Assembly (NCBI GenBank): GCA_052384575.1
Contig: JBQSUQ010000003.1
Length of the DNA: 64,000 nt
From: JBQSUQ01 sp052384575
GTDB taxonomy: Bacteria > Pseudomonadota > Gammaproteobacteria > Enterobacterales > Pasteurellaceae
Direction: 5' to 3' (one strand)
In this document: piece after piece, positions 26,833-35,164 of the stretch
Layout: each line of letters starts with the position of its first letter
Position numbering within the stretch: the first letter of the stretch is position 1
Notes under the pieces: generated by a model
The model's input: only the letters and a program-made list of their open reading frames with translations
Databases searched by the model: none
Told to the model about the DNA's origin: nothing
Program-made: the position numbers and the translations under genes

Positions 26833-27750
26833 ATGATTAAACAAAGAACGTTAAAACAAAGTGTTAAAGTAACAGGCGTAGGCTTACATAGTGGGAATAA
26901 AGTAACCCTTAATTTACGTCCAGCTGCTGTTAATACAGGTATTGTTTATTGCCGTACAGATTTAAATCCTGCAGTAGTTTTCCCTGCGGATGCTAAAGCT
27001 GTGCGTGATACCATGCTTTGTACTTGTTTAATAAATGATGATGGCGTACGTATTTCTACTGTTGAACATTTAAATGCAGCTTTAGCAGGATTAGGTATTG
27101 ATAATCTCATTATTGAAGTGGATGCGCCTGAAATTCCAATTATGGATGGTAGTGCAAGTCCATTTGTGTATCTTCTGTTAGATGCTGGCATTGAAGAACA
27201 AAATGCATCGAAAAAATTTATTCGTGTAAAACAGAAAATTCGCGTGGAAGATGGCGATAAATGGGCTGAAATTGCGCCTTATGATGGTTTCCGTTTAAAT
27301 TTCACTATTGATTTTAATCATCCTGCCATTACTAAAAACTTAAGTTATTATAGTTTAGAGTTTTCCGCGCAGAATTTTGTGCACCAAATCAGCCGAGCAA
27401 GAACCTTTGCATTTATGAAGGATATTGAATATTTGCAATCCCAAGGTTTAGCATTAGGTGGTAGTTTGGATAATGCGATTGTATTGGATAATTATCGTGT
27501 ATTAAATGAAGATGGCTTACGTTTTAACAATGAATTAGTGCGTCATAAAATGCTTGATTCTATTGGTGATTTATTTATGTGTGGCTATAACCTCATTGGT
27601 GAGTTTAGTGCATATAAATCTGGTCATGGTTTGAATAATAAACTATTGCGTGCCTTGTTAGAAAATCAATCATCTTGGGAATTTGTGACCTTTGAAGATA
27701 AGCAAACTGTTCCTCAAAGCTATATGGCAACACAACAAGTGTTAATTTAA
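26833..27750 (+). CDS. lpxC: UDP-3-O-acyl-GlcNAc deacetylase LpxC
   Basis: Zinc enzyme for the first committed step of lipid A synthesis. Start chosen at ATG 26833 (MIKQRTLKQSVKVTGVGLHS, matching E. coli MIKQRTLK), giving 305 residues, the E. coli length; a TTG at 26821 is less likely. Zinc ligands are seen in TVEHLNAAL and HKMLDSIGDLF (His, His, Asp), and the catalytic His region in YKSGHGLNNKL. It is the last gene of the cluster and is followed by a strong terminator. Confidence 0.97.
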   Translation: MIKQRTLKQSVKVTGVGLHSGNKVTLNLRPAAVNTGIVYCRTDLNPAVVFPADAKAVRDTMLCTCLINDDGVRISTVEHLNAALAGLGIDNLIIEVDAPEIPIMDGSASPFVYLLLDAGIEEQNASKKFIRVKQKIRVEDGDKWAEIAPYDGFRLNFTIDFNHPAITKNLSYYSLEFSAQNFVHQISRARTFAFMKDIEYLQSQGLALGGSLDNAIVLDNYRVLNEDGLRFNNELVRHKMLDSIGDLFMCGYNLIGEFSAYKSGHGLNNKLLRALLENQSSWEFVTFEDKQTVPQSYMATQQVLI

Positions 27751-27764
27751 TTTGGTCTATAAAG

Positions 27765-27796
27765 AAAAAGCTATACTGCAAAGTATAGCTTTTTTT
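27765..27796 (+). terminator. Terminator closing the dcw-lpxC cluster
   Basis: 13-bp perfect stem AAAAAGCTATACT (27765-27777) / AGTATAGCTTTTT (27782-27794), GCAA loop, T-run. No comparable terminator was seen between mraZ and here. Confidence 0.95.
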
Positions 27797-27815
27797 ATCT
27801 AAATAAGAGGTTTAT

Positions 27816-28973
27816 ATGATTAATAATTTCTACTTTCACTTACCAACAAAAGTGTATTTTGGTCAAGGACAAATTGCTCAAATTGAACATGCCATACCGA
27901 AAAACTCTCGGGTTCTATTGACTTATGGTGGTGGTAGTATCAAATCAAATGGGGTATATCAACAAGTTATTGATGCATTACGCGAACATTATGTGGTTGA
28001 ATTTGTAGGAATTGAAGCTAATCCTGAATATGAAACCTTAATGAAAGCTGTTGAAAAAGTGAAGAAAGAAAAGTTAGATTTCATTCTTGCTGTGGGTGGA
28101 GGATCTGTACTTGATGGCAGTAAGTTTATTGCTGCAGCGGTAAATTATCCAAATGATCCTTGGGAACTGATGGCTAAAAAAGCAGAAATTTACACCGCAC
28201 TTCCTATCGGTTGTGTGATGACATTGCCTGCAACAGGATCAGAAATGAATGGGATTGCAGTAATCAGTCGTCGTGCTACGCAAGATAAAATCTCAATGGC
28301 CTCAGAATTCGTTAAACCTCAGTTTGCTATTTTGGATCCAACCACGACTTATTCTTTACCACCTCATCAAACAGCGAATGGCGTTGTTGATGCTTTTGTT
28401 CATACTTTAGAACAGTACCTTACTTATCCTGTTGATGGCAAAATCCAAGATTATTTTGCTGAAGGTGTATTATCAACACTTATCGCTGATGGTCCGAAAT
28501 TGTTAGTTGATCCAACAAATTATAATGCACGAGCGAATGTGATGTGGGCAGCGACAATGGCATTAAATGATATTTTATCAGTGGGAATGCCAGAAGACTG
28601 GGCTTCTCATGCTATTGGCCATGAGTTAACAGCAATTCATGGCTTAGATCATGCACAAACCTTAGCTATAGTTGTCCCTGCATTATTAGAGCATCAAAAA
28701 ACAGGAAAATGGGAAAAACTCGTGCAGTATGCCAAACGTGTATGGCATTATTCTGGTAATGAGGATGCACAGGCTGTGCAATTTGCTATTGATGCTACTC
28801 GTTGTTTCTTTGAGCAAATGGGCTTAAAAACGCGTCTTTCTCATTGTGGATTAGATAATAGCCAATTCCCGTTGATATTACAGAAATTTGCAGAACATAG
28901 ACCTACTAAAATTGGCGAACGTAATGATATTGATGTGTCAGCGGTTGAGCGTATTTTACAAATGGCGCTGTAA
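27816..28973 (+). CDS. yqhD: NADPH-dependent aldehyde reductase / alcohol dehydrogenase YqhD
   Basis: Iron/zinc-type (group III) alcohol dehydrogenase that reduces short and lipid-derived aldehydes, a detoxifying activity in E. coli. 385 residues, closely following E. coli YqhD: VLLTYGGGSIKSNGVYQQV, LAVGGGSVLDGSKFIAAA, TLPATGSEMNG, ANGVVDAFVHTLEQY, and the metal-site segment GHELTAIHGLDHAQTLAIV. RBS AGAGG before ATG 27816. Stands alone between terminator 27765 and pheA. Confidence 0.93.
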   Translation: MINNFYFHLPTKVYFGQGQIAQIEHAIPKNSRVLLTYGGGSIKSNGVYQQVIDALREHYVVEFVGIEANPEYETLMKAVEKVKKEKLDFILAVGGGSVLDGSKFIAAAVNYPNDPWELMAKKAEIYTALPIGCVMTLPATGSEMNGIAVISRRATQDKISMASEFVKPQFAILDPTTTYSLPPHQTANGVVDAFVHTLEQYLTYPVDGKIQDYFAEGVLSTLIADGPKLLVDPTNYNARANVMWAATMALNDILSVGMPEDWASHAIGHELTAIHGLDHAQTLAIVVPALLEHQKTGKWEKLVQYAKRVWHYSGNEDAQAVQFAIDATRCFFEQMGLKTRLSHCGLDNSQFPLILQKFAEHRPTKIGERNDIDVSAVERILQMAL

Positions 28974-29014
28974 TCTTGTATTATAAAGACCGCACTTTTT
29001 ATTTAGGATGATTT

Positions 29015-30175
29015 ATGTCTTTGGATTTAACGGAAATTCGCCAACAAATAACGCAAATTGATCGCAGTTTATTAAAGCTATTGTCAGAGCGTCATCGTTT
29101 AGCTTTTGATGTGGCGAGAAGTAAAGAAATTACGAAGAAACCACTGCGTGATACGGAGCGTGAGTTACAGCTATTACAAGAACTGATTCAATTTTCACAG
29201 AATGAAAATTATCAACTTGAACCTCAGTATATTACACAAATATTTCAACGTATTATTGAGGATTCAGTATTAACGCAGCAAGTGTACTTGCAGAAAAAGT
29301 TGAATCAGCAACGTGAGAAAAGTATTCACATTGCTTTTTTAGGTAAAAGAGGTTCATATTCACATTTAGCTTCGCGTAATTATGCGATGCGTTATCAGGA
29401 GCAAATGGTTGAATTAAGTTGCAGCTCTTTTGAGCAAGTCTTTGAACGTGTTAAATCTGGAGAGGCTGATTTCGGTGTATTACCTTTAGAAAATACCACT
29501 TCTGGTTCTATTAATGAAGTGTACGATTTATTGCAACATACGGATTTATGTTTAGTTGGTGAGCTTGCTTATCCTATTAAACATTGCGTGTTGGTCAATG
29601 ATCAGGATGATTTAGCGCAAATCGATACGTTATATAGCCATCCTCAAGTGATTCAACAATGTAGTCAATTTATCAAAGGGTTAAATCGAGTACACATTGA
29701 ATATTGTGAGAGCAGTTCACACGCTATGCAGTTGGTTTCGGGCTTAAATAAACCAAATATTGCCGCATTAGGCAACGAAGATGGCGGTAATTTATATGGT
29801 TTACGTGTATTAAAAACAGATATTGCCAACCAACCTAATAATATTACACGTTTTATTGTAATTGCGCGTGAACCGCTTTCTGTATCACCTCAAATTGCAA
29901 GCAAAACGCTTTTATTGATGACAACCAGTCAGCAAGCCGGCGCATTAGTGGATGCTTTAACGGTGTTTAAACAACATCAAATTAAGATGACAAAATTAGA
30001 ATCGCGCCCAATTTATGGTAAGCCTTGGGAAGAAATGTTCTATTTGGAAATTGAGGCGAATATACATCATCCTAATACGCAGCAGGCGTTGGAAATGCTT
30101 AAAAATCATAGTGAATTTTTGAAAGTGTTAGGCTGCTATCCAAGTGAGATTGTAAAACCTGTTGATGTATCTTAA
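29015..30175 (+). CDS. pheA: Chorismate mutase / prephenate dehydratase (P-protein)
   Basis: Bifunctional enzyme leading from chorismate to phenylpyruvate. 386 residues, E. coli length. Residues 1-90 are an AroQ chorismate mutase (IRQQITQIDRSLLKLLSERH); ~105-285 the dehydratase (FLGKRGSYSHLASRNY, LPLENTTSGSINEVYDLL, NNITRFIVI with the catalytic TRF triad); ~295-386 an ACT domain with the phenylalanine-binding ESRP motif. No Phe-rich leader peptide is visible in the 41-base gap upstream, so attenuation is not evident. Confidence 0.97.
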   Translation: MSLDLTEIRQQITQIDRSLLKLLSERHRLAFDVARSKEITKKPLRDTERELQLLQELIQFSQNENYQLEPQYITQIFQRIIEDSVLTQQVYLQKKLNQQREKSIHIAFLGKRGSYSHLASRNYAMRYQEQMVELSCSSFEQVFERVKSGEADFGVLPLENTTSGSINEVYDLLQHTDLCLVGELAYPIKHCVLVNDQDDLAQIDTLYSHPQVIQQCSQFIKGLNRVHIEYCESSSHAMQLVSGLNKPNIAALGNEDGGNLYGLRVLKTDIANQPNNITRFIVIAREPLSVSPQIASKTLLLMTTSQQAGALVDALTVFKQHQIKMTKLESRPIYGKPWEEMFYLEIEANIHHPNTQQALEMLKNHSEFLKVLGCYPSEIVKPVDVS

Positions 30176-30210
30176 GAAAAGTGCGGTCATTTTTGATTAA
30201 GTTTGAGTAA

Positions 30211-30240
30211 AAAAATAGGATGCGATGGCATCCTATTTTT
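30211..30240. terminator. Bidirectional terminator between pheA and rapZ
   Basis: 13-bp perfect stem AAAAATAGGATGC (30211-30223) / GCATCCTATTTTT (30228-30240), GATG loop. A- and T-runs on both sides serve both convergent genes; the rapZ stop codon (30233-30235) lies within the stem. Confidence 0.93.
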
Positions 30241-31090
30241 TATGTTTAGACAATGACTTATGTTGAATACTGACATTTTTATTTTTGTCTTTGAAGTACT
30301 GCCCAATTTGTTCAGCAATATAAACAGAGCGATGTTTTCCACCTGTACAACCAATCGCAATGGTTAAATAACTGCGGTTGTTTTTTTCTAGCATAGGCAA
30401 CCAGTTTTCAATAAAGGTACGTGTTTGATAGATAAAATTATGTACATCAGTATGGCGTGCTAAAAATTCAATTACAGGTTGGTCTAATCCTGTCATTGGA
30501 CGAAGTGTTGGATCCCAATGTGGATTGGGCAAGAAACGAACATCAAAAACATAGTCTGCATCAAGAGGAATGCCATATTTAAAGCCGAAAGATTCCACAA
30601 TAATTTTGAGTTCTTTATCATCTTTTCCACGTAAGAAATTGCGTAATTTCTCTGATAATTCATGAGTTGATAACTCGGTGGTGTCTAAAATAATATTCGC
30701 TTGTTGGAATAAGGGTTCCAGATAATCTCTTTCCGCATCAATGGCGGCTTCAAGGGATAAATCCTGGATAGATGAGAGTGGATGTGGGCGACGAGAATCA
30801 CTATAACGACGGATCAAGGCGGCGCGCTCAGTATCGAGGAAAATGATTTTTATCTGATGTTCTACAGAAAGATGATTAACAATTTGTTCCAAAGAGGAAG
30901 AAGATGTTGGCAGATTACGGATATCAACACTAATTGCTGCCATTTTTTGACTTTGAGATAGAATATTCGCGAGTTCTGGTAATAATTCAATTGGCAAGTT
31001 ATCAACACAATAATAGCCAATGTCTTCTAAGGTGCGTAATGCAACAGATTTACCTGAACCTGAACGACCACTAATAATGATTAATTCCAT
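30233..31090 (-). CDS. rapZ: RNase adapter protein RapZ
   Basis: In E. coli RapZ binds sRNA GlmZ and delivers it to RNase E, controlling glucosamine-6-phosphate synthase and thus cell-envelope precursor supply. 285 residues, family length. Walker A SGRSGSGKS at residues 7-15, VDNLPIELL, FLDTERAALIRRYSDSRRPH, and C-terminal IAIGCTGGKHRSVYIAE match the family. 14 bases downstream of ptsN in an lpt-ptsN-rapZ run. GlmZ/GlmY were not seen in this window. Confidence 0.95.
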   Translation of the reverse strand: MELIIISGRSGSGKSVALRTLEDIGYYCVDNLPIELLPELANILSQSQKMAAISVDIRNLPTSSSSLEQIVNHLSVEHQIKIIFLDTERAALIRRYSDSRRPHPLSSIQDLSLEAAIDAERDYLEPLFQQANIILDTTELSTHELSEKLRNFLRGKDDKELKIIVESFGFKYGIPLDADYVFDVRFLPNPHWDPTLRPMTGLDQPVIEFLARHTDVHNFIYQTRTFIENWLPMLEKNNRSYLTIAIGCTGGKHRSVYIAEQIGQYFKDKNKNVSIQHKSLSKHKK

Positions 31091-31104
31091 AGGATTAAAT
31101 GCGT

Positions 31105-31608
31105 TTATTCTGTTAGAGAAATAGGGTTGTCTTCAATATGATTGTCAGCATATTCAAAAATTTGCCAAATTTCAACCGCACTTTGTGCAGCTCGGAGCTG
31201 TTTATCAAGTGCTTTATCTTTTAATTGCTCACTCAGTTCAATAAGCATCGGCGAATAAGTTTGACAAAGATTTTCAGGGATTAAAATCGCAAATATGAGA
31301 TCGACTTCTCGGTTATCCGCCGCACCATAATCTATGGGATTAGCGAGTTGCAAGAAAACAGCAACAGGCTTATCCCCTTCGAGCAAACGTGCTCTTGGCA
31401 TAGCTACGCCGTTACCAATAGCAGTACAGCCGAGTTTTTCTCTGCTAAATAAGCTCTCAAAACATTCAACTTCATCAAACTCAACACCAAGTTGTTGAGT
31501 TTGTTCCGCTAAAAGGCGACCTGCCATTTCGAGCGCCACTTTTTTACTTGAACAAATTACACCTTGACGAATGTATTCTGGGGTTAAAAGTGCGGTAAAT
31601 TTTGCCAT
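31105..31608 (-). CDS. ptsN: PTS EIIA-Ntr-like protein lacking the phosphorylated histidine
   Basis: EIIA-Ntr family, normally phosphorylated by the nitrogen PTS on a His in the motif IPHGKL and regulating potassium transport and other processes. 167 residues. Here the motif reads GNGVAMPRARLLEG: residue 72 is Arg (codon AGA, complement of 31393-31395) where His is expected, which needs more than one base change from CAC/CAT. The rest of the fold is well kept. The protein therefore probably acts as a permanently unphosphorylated regulator (inference). rpoN and hpf, which separate lptB from ptsN in E. coli, are absent. Confidence 0.9.
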   Translation of the reverse strand: MAKFTALLTPEYIRQGVICSSKKVALEMAGRLLAEQTQQLGVEFDEVECFESLFSREKLGCTAIGNGVAMPRARLLEGDKPVAVFLQLANPIDYGAADNREVDLIFAILIPENLCQTYSPMLIELSEQLKDKALDKQLRAAQSAVEIWQIFEYADNHIEDNPISLTE

Positions 31609-31625
31609 TGTTTTGTGATCTTTAA

Positions 31626-32351
31626 TTACAACTTAAACTCTTCACCAAGATAAACACGTTTAACCTGATCGTTATTCATTACTTCATTCGGTGTGCCTGT
31701 CGCGATAATATGTCCTTCACTTACAATATAAGCACGTTCGCATACATCAAGGGTTTCACGTACATTGTGGTCGGTAATTAACACACCTAATCCACGATCA
31801 CGTAAATCAGTAATGATTTTTTTGATATCAATAACGGAAATCGGGTCAACGCCTGCAAATGGCTCATCTAATAAAATAAATTTTGGATTAGCGGCTAATG
31901 CGCGAGCAATCTCAACGCGACGACGTTCTCCACCAGACAGCGATTGACCTAAACTGTTGCGAATATGGCCAATGTTAAATTCATCAATGAGTTCATCAGC
32001 TCTTGCGCGACGCTGTGCAGAATTGAGATCTTTGCGAATTTCCAATACTGCCATTAAATTATCATAGACACTTAAACGACGGAAAATAGAGGCTTCTTGT
32101 GGTAAATAACCAATGCCTTTTTGTGCTCGATTATGCATTGGCAATAGGCTAATATCTTCGTCATCAATTAAAATTCTGCCTTGGTCGTGTCGAACCAAAC
32201 CAACTACCATATAAAATGAAGTGGTTTTACCCGCACCATTGGGACCTAATAAACCAACAATTTCATTCGAATGAACAGTAAAACTGACATCAGATACTAC
32301 TTTTCTGCTTTTATAGCTTTTTGCTAAATTCTCAGCATATAAAATAGGCAT
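31626..32351 (-). CDS. lptB: LPS export ABC transporter ATP-binding protein LptB
   Basis: Cytoplasmic ATPase of LptB2FGC that drives lipopolysaccharide transport. 241 residues. Walker A GPNGAGKTT near residues 35-43, Q-loop GYLPQEASIFRRLSVYDN, signature LSGGERRR, Walker B FILLDEPFAGVDP, and H-loop TDHNVRE. 14 bases downstream of lptA. Confidence 0.98.
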   Translation of the reverse strand: MPILYAENLAKSYKSRKVVSDVSFTVHSNEIVGLLGPNGAGKTTSFYMVVGLVRHDQGRILIDDEDISLLPMHNRAQKGIGYLPQEASIFRRLSVYDNLMAVLEIRKDLNSAQRRARADELIDEFNIGHIRNSLGQSLSGGERRRVEIARALAANPKFILLDEPFAGVDPISVIDIKKIITDLRDRGLGVLITDHNVRETLDVCERAYIVSEGHIIATGTPNEVMNNDQVKRVYLGEEFKL

Positions 32352-32365
32352 GTTTTGTTACCTTA

Positions 32366-32887
32366 TTATTTCTTTTTATTAAGTTGGTTAGGAATAAGTA
32401 CGGTTTTTACGCGTGATTTTGTTGAACCATTTGCTTTCAATTGCTGTTTTTTTACATCGTAAGTAATGCGTTCGCCATTAATTTTACTGTCGAGCTGTTT
32501 CAGTTCAGCATTACCTGTCAAGGTTAAAAATTCAGCGCCTAAATCGTAATGTACTTTACTGGCTTTGCCATCAACTGGTTTGCCATCATCAAGTAATTGA
32601 TGGAAAGTCACTGGGCTACCAAAAGCCTCAACAGTTTCTTTCTTATTTGAATTTTCAGGTGGGCGAGTAATCACCACTTTACTTGCTTTGATTAAAATCG
32701 AACCCTGTGTAATCACCACATTATCTGTAAATGTCACAACGCTGTTTTCCATATCCAGTGATTGATTATCAGAAACGATATTAATCGGTTGATTTGTATC
32801 ACTTTTTAAAGCAAAAGTAGAAAAAGAGGTTAGCATAAGTGTGGTTAAAACTACCGCAGTTTTAGTTATTTGCTTTGTTGATTTCAT
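32366..32887 (-). CDS. lptA: LPS export periplasmic protein LptA
   Basis: Periplasmic bridge protein of the Lpt machine. 173 residues with a signal peptide (TAVVLTTLMLTSFSTFA) and OstA-like body: PINIVSDNQSLDMENSVVTF, GSILIKASKVVITRP, and later VHYDLGAEFLTLTGNAEL. A lysine-rich C-terminus follows. Its start overlaps the lptC end by 26 bases. Confidence 0.96.
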   Translation of the reverse strand: MKSTKQITKTAVVLTTLMLTSFSTFALKSDTNQPINIVSDNQSLDMENSVVTFTDNVVITQGSILIKASKVVITRPPENSNKKETVEAFGSPVTFHQLLDDGKPVDGKASKVHYDLGAEFLTLTGNAELKQLDSKINGERITYDVKKQQLKANGSTKSRVKTVLIPNQLNKKK

Positions 32888-33458
32888 AATAGGTTTTTAC
32901 CTGTTCTTTTAATGTTGCAATCTGTTGTTGTAAGTTACCGGTTAATTTTAACCCTGTGGAAGTAAAATTTTGTCCATTAATTTTAACTTGTGTATCAGAA
33001 CTAATATCCTGAGTAGTTAAATTAACAACGGCATTTTCTGTTTCAACACGTTGTAATTTAGATAATGGCAATAAACTTTGCAGTAATACATTTCCTTCTA
33101 AATACAACATATTATTTTTGGTTAATGTCGCTTTGTTCGCGCTGATTTTCCAGCTTTCTTTTTGCTGTGTTTTTGCGTTTTCTATATCAAAAAGATATAC
33201 CAACGGCGACTCAAAGTTAGTATGACCATCGTTTTCGAAATATTCTACTTTGGGCGAATGGGCAACATATTGTTTGGCACCAGTCGGAGAATACACGATA
33301 GTTTTCATTTGCTTGCCAATATATTCAGGGCTTTCTTCTTTTTTAATTAAACCACTCAGACCTGTATCTGATTGATTTAACGAATAAAACCAACCTAATA
33401 ATACCAACGCAATTACGGAGAGAATAACTGTCCAACGAATATTCATGTATTTGTTCAA
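32862..33458 (-). CDS. lptC: LPS export protein LptC
   Basis: Inner-membrane anchored periplasmic protein linking LptBFG to LptA. 198 residues: N-terminal membrane segment (WTVILSVIALVLLGWFY), then a YrbK-type beta-jellyroll (MKTIVYSPTGAKQYVAHSPK, VEYFENDGHTNFESPLVYLF, ANKATLTKNNMLYLEGNV). First gene of lptC-lptA-lptB-ptsN-rapZ on the minus strand. Confidence 0.95.
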   Translation of the reverse strand: MNKYMNIRWTVILSVIALVLLGWFYSLNQSDTGLSGLIKKEESPEYIGKQMKTIVYSPTGAKQYVAHSPKVEYFENDGHTNFESPLVYLFDIENAKTQQKESWKISANKATLTKNNMLYLEGNVLLQSLLPLSKLQRVETENAVVNLTTQDISSDTQVKINGQNFTSTGLKLTGNLQQQIATLKEQVKTYYEINKANN

Positions 33459-33514
33459 TGCTCTTTAAAGTTAAACGTGGAAATTATAACACAGCATTTG
33501 TTAAATGCTTATAT

Positions 33515-34219
33515 TTATTGATTTGAATAATCTCGTTGGCCAAAAATAGCCGTACCAATACGCACCATTGTTGAACCACTACAAATAGCAGCATTGAGAT
33601 CATCAGACATTCCCATTGAAAGTGTATCAATTTTCTGTGACGGGAGTACTTGTTGTAATTGGCAAAATAGCGCATACATTTTGTCAAAAACAGCTTTTTG
33701 TTGTTCCGTATTTTCCGTTGGTGCAGGAATTGCCATTAAGCCTCGCAAACACAAGTGCGGTAGATTTTCAATGTGTTTTGCTAATGCTAGCATTTCCTCA
33801 GGTTTAATCCCTGATTTACTTTGTTCATCACTGATATTAATTTGAATTAATACATTCAGTGGTGCTTTGTTTTGTGGGCGTTGCTCATTCAGACGGTCAG
33901 CAATTTTTTGACGATCAAGGGTTTGCATCCAATCGAAATTTTCGGCCACTAAACGACTTTTATTGGATTGTAATGGACCAATAAAATGCCATTCTAGTTG
34001 GATACCTTGTTGGTTGAAATAATCAATTTTTTCCACACCTTCTTGCACATAATTTTCGCCAAATGCGCATTGCCCCGCTTGGTATGCTTCAAAAATTGCT
34101 TCAACAGGTTTGGTTTTAGAAACGGCTAATAATTTGACCGCACTTTTATCACGTTCCGCTTGTGAACAAGCTTGTTCAATTTGTTGATGAATTTGGGTTA
34201 AATTGTTTTTTATTTGCAT
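33515..34219 (-). CDS. yggS: Pyridoxal-phosphate homeostasis protein YggS
   Basis: Single-domain alanine-racemase-fold PLP-binding protein (PLPBP/COG0325). 234 residues. PLP lysine in LLAVSKTKPVEAI near residue 31; GENYVQEGVEK, LEWHFIGPLQSNKSR, and the C-terminal LSMGMSDDLNAAICSGSTMV-type phosphate-binding segment (split here into SMGMSDDL and GSTMVRIG) identify the family. Divergent from sodC. Confidence 0.96.
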   Translation of the reverse strand: MQIKNNLTQIHQQIEQACSQAERDKSAVKLLAVSKTKPVEAIFEAYQAGQCAFGENYVQEGVEKIDYFNQQGIQLEWHFIGPLQSNKSRLVAENFDWMQTLDRQKIADRLNEQRPQNKAPLNVLIQINISDEQSKSGIKPEEMLALAKHIENLPHLCLRGLMAIPAPTENTEQQKAVFDKMYALFCQLQQVLPSQKIDTLSMGMSDDLNAAICSGSTMVRIGTAIFGQRDYSNQ

Positions 34220-34248
34220 ATTCGCTGGTTTGTCTTTATATTGGGAAA

Positions 34249-34267
34249 TGTTCTACAAGTTAGAACA
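34249..34267. promoter_or_regulatory. Palindrome in the yggS-sodC intergenic region
   Basis: TGTTCTA (34249-34255), 5-base spacer CAAGT, TAGAACA (34261-34267): a perfect 7-bp inverted repeat 30 bases from the yggS start and 40 from the sodC start. It looks like a dimeric regulator operator; the regulator is not recognised. Confidence 0.45.
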
Positions 34268-34306
34268 CATTCTATCTTAATTACACTTTCGCGAGTAGGT
34301 AAATTT

Positions 34307-34870
34307 ATGAAAAAAGCATTATTAGCATTCACTTTAGCTGCCGTTTCTGTTTCTGCTTTTGCGCATGAACATGGGCATTCTCATGCTGACAAACATAAAA
34401 TGGAAGGATTAGAAGTGGCAGTTGAATTATTAGATCCTGTAAAAGGTAATACTGCTGTTGGTCATGTTTATATTACTGAATCTAAATATGGTTTAGTCTT
34501 TACACCTGAATTAACAGGGCTTACTGCAGGGTTACATGGTTTCCATATTCATGAAAATGCAAGCTGTGATGCAAAAGAAAAAGAGGGCAAATTAGTTGCT
34601 GGTTTGGCTGCTGGTGGGCATTGGAACCCAAATAAAGCGGAAGCGCATGGTTTTCCATGGTCTGATGATGCTCATTTAGGTGATTTGCCAGCATTATATG
34701 TTGATGCTGAAGGAAAAGCTGCAAATCCTGTATTGGCACCTCGTTTGAAATCCTTAGATGAAGTGAAAGGACATGCTTTAATGATTCATGCCGGTGGAGA
34801 TAACCATTCAGATCATCCAGCCAAATTAGGTGGTGGCGGTGCAAGAATGGCTTGTGGCGTAATTAAATAA
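34307..34870 (+). CDS. sodC: Periplasmic Cu,Zn superoxide dismutase
   Basis: Dismutates superoxide in the periplasm. Start taken at ATG 34307, which gives a clean signal peptide (MKKALLAFTLAAVSVSAFA, cleaved before HEHGHSH) and 187 residues; the frame is open further upstream but without signal. A His-rich N-terminus after cleavage (HEHGHSHADKH) may gather Cu/Zn, as proposed for related SodC. Ligand segments: HGFHIHENASC, AGGHWNP, HGFPWSDDAHLGDLP, MIHAGGDNHSDHP; the disulfide cysteines (ENASC and MACGVIK) are present. All key residues look intact. Followed by a terminator. Confidence 0.96.
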   Translation: MKKALLAFTLAAVSVSAFAHEHGHSHADKHKMEGLEVAVELLDPVKGNTAVGHVYITESKYGLVFTPELTGLTAGLHGFHIHENASCDAKEKEGKLVAGLAAGGHWNPNKAEAHGFPWSDDAHLGDLPALYVDAEGKAANPVLAPRLKSLDEVKGHALMIHAGGDNHSDHPAKLGGGGARMACGVIK

Positions 34871-34886
34871 TTGGAATTGATAAAGG

Positions 34887-34922
34887 ATAAGCAAGAATTG
34901 AAAAATTCTTGCTTATTTTTTT
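34887..34922 (+). terminator. Terminator of sodC
   Basis: 13-bp stem ATAAGCAAGAATT (34887-34899) / AATTCTTGCTTAT (34904-34916), GAAA loop, T-run. Confidence 0.93.
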
Positions 34923-34931
34923 ATTTTCTAT

Positions 34932-34960
34932 TTGACAATCCCATTAAATTTCGGTATTTC
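34932..34960 (+). promoter_or_regulatory. Promoter of the thr operon
   Basis: -35 TTGACA (34932-34937), 17-base spacer, -10 TATTTC (34955-34960), about 30 bases before thrL. The -35 is perfect and the position suits a leader transcript. Confidence 0.7.
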
Positions 34961-34990
34961 TAACAGTCATTCTCACGAAGGAAATATTTT

Positions 34991-35056
34991 ATGAAAATGA
35001 ACCGCACTTTCATTATTATGACCACCACCATTATGATGATTAATGGGGCGGGTTAG
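34991..35056 (+). CDS. thrL: thr operon leader peptide
   Basis: 21 codons: MKMNRTFIIMTTTIMMINGAG. Five of the residues are Ile and four are Thr, including TTT, the two end-products that starve the ribosome here; it ends NGAG like E. coli ThrL. RBS AAGGAAAT precedes ATG 34991. Codons 4-7 are formed by an uptake core (35001-35009). Translation of this peptide sets the folding of the attenuator downstream. Confidence 0.93.
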   Translation: MKMNRTFIIMTTTIMMINGAG

Positions 35057-35111
35057 TGCGTAATCAAATTCGGTAAAACCCGCAACTTTCAAATAAAGTG
35101 CGGGTTTTTTT
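35048..35111 (+). promoter_or_regulatory. thr attenuator (antiterminator/terminator pair)
   Basis: Terminator: ACCCGC-A-ACTTT (35078-35089, one bulged A) pairs with AAAGTGCGGGT (35095-35105), then seven T. Antiterminator: GCGGGTT at 35048-35054 (end of thrL and first base of its stop) can pair with AACCCGC at 35077-35083, which removes the 5' arm of the terminator. A ribosome stalled on the Thr/Ile codons leaves 35048-35054 free, while one that reaches the stop masks it. Confidence 0.88.
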
Positions 35112-35164
35112 GTAGTCTTTTTTTTATTTTAAATATTCACAACATATATACATAAGGAAATTCT

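Noticed and set aside
34521..34844. 107-codon minus-strand ORF rich in His and Leu
   Set aside because: Antisense to sodC; its His-richness reflects the complement of sodC codons.
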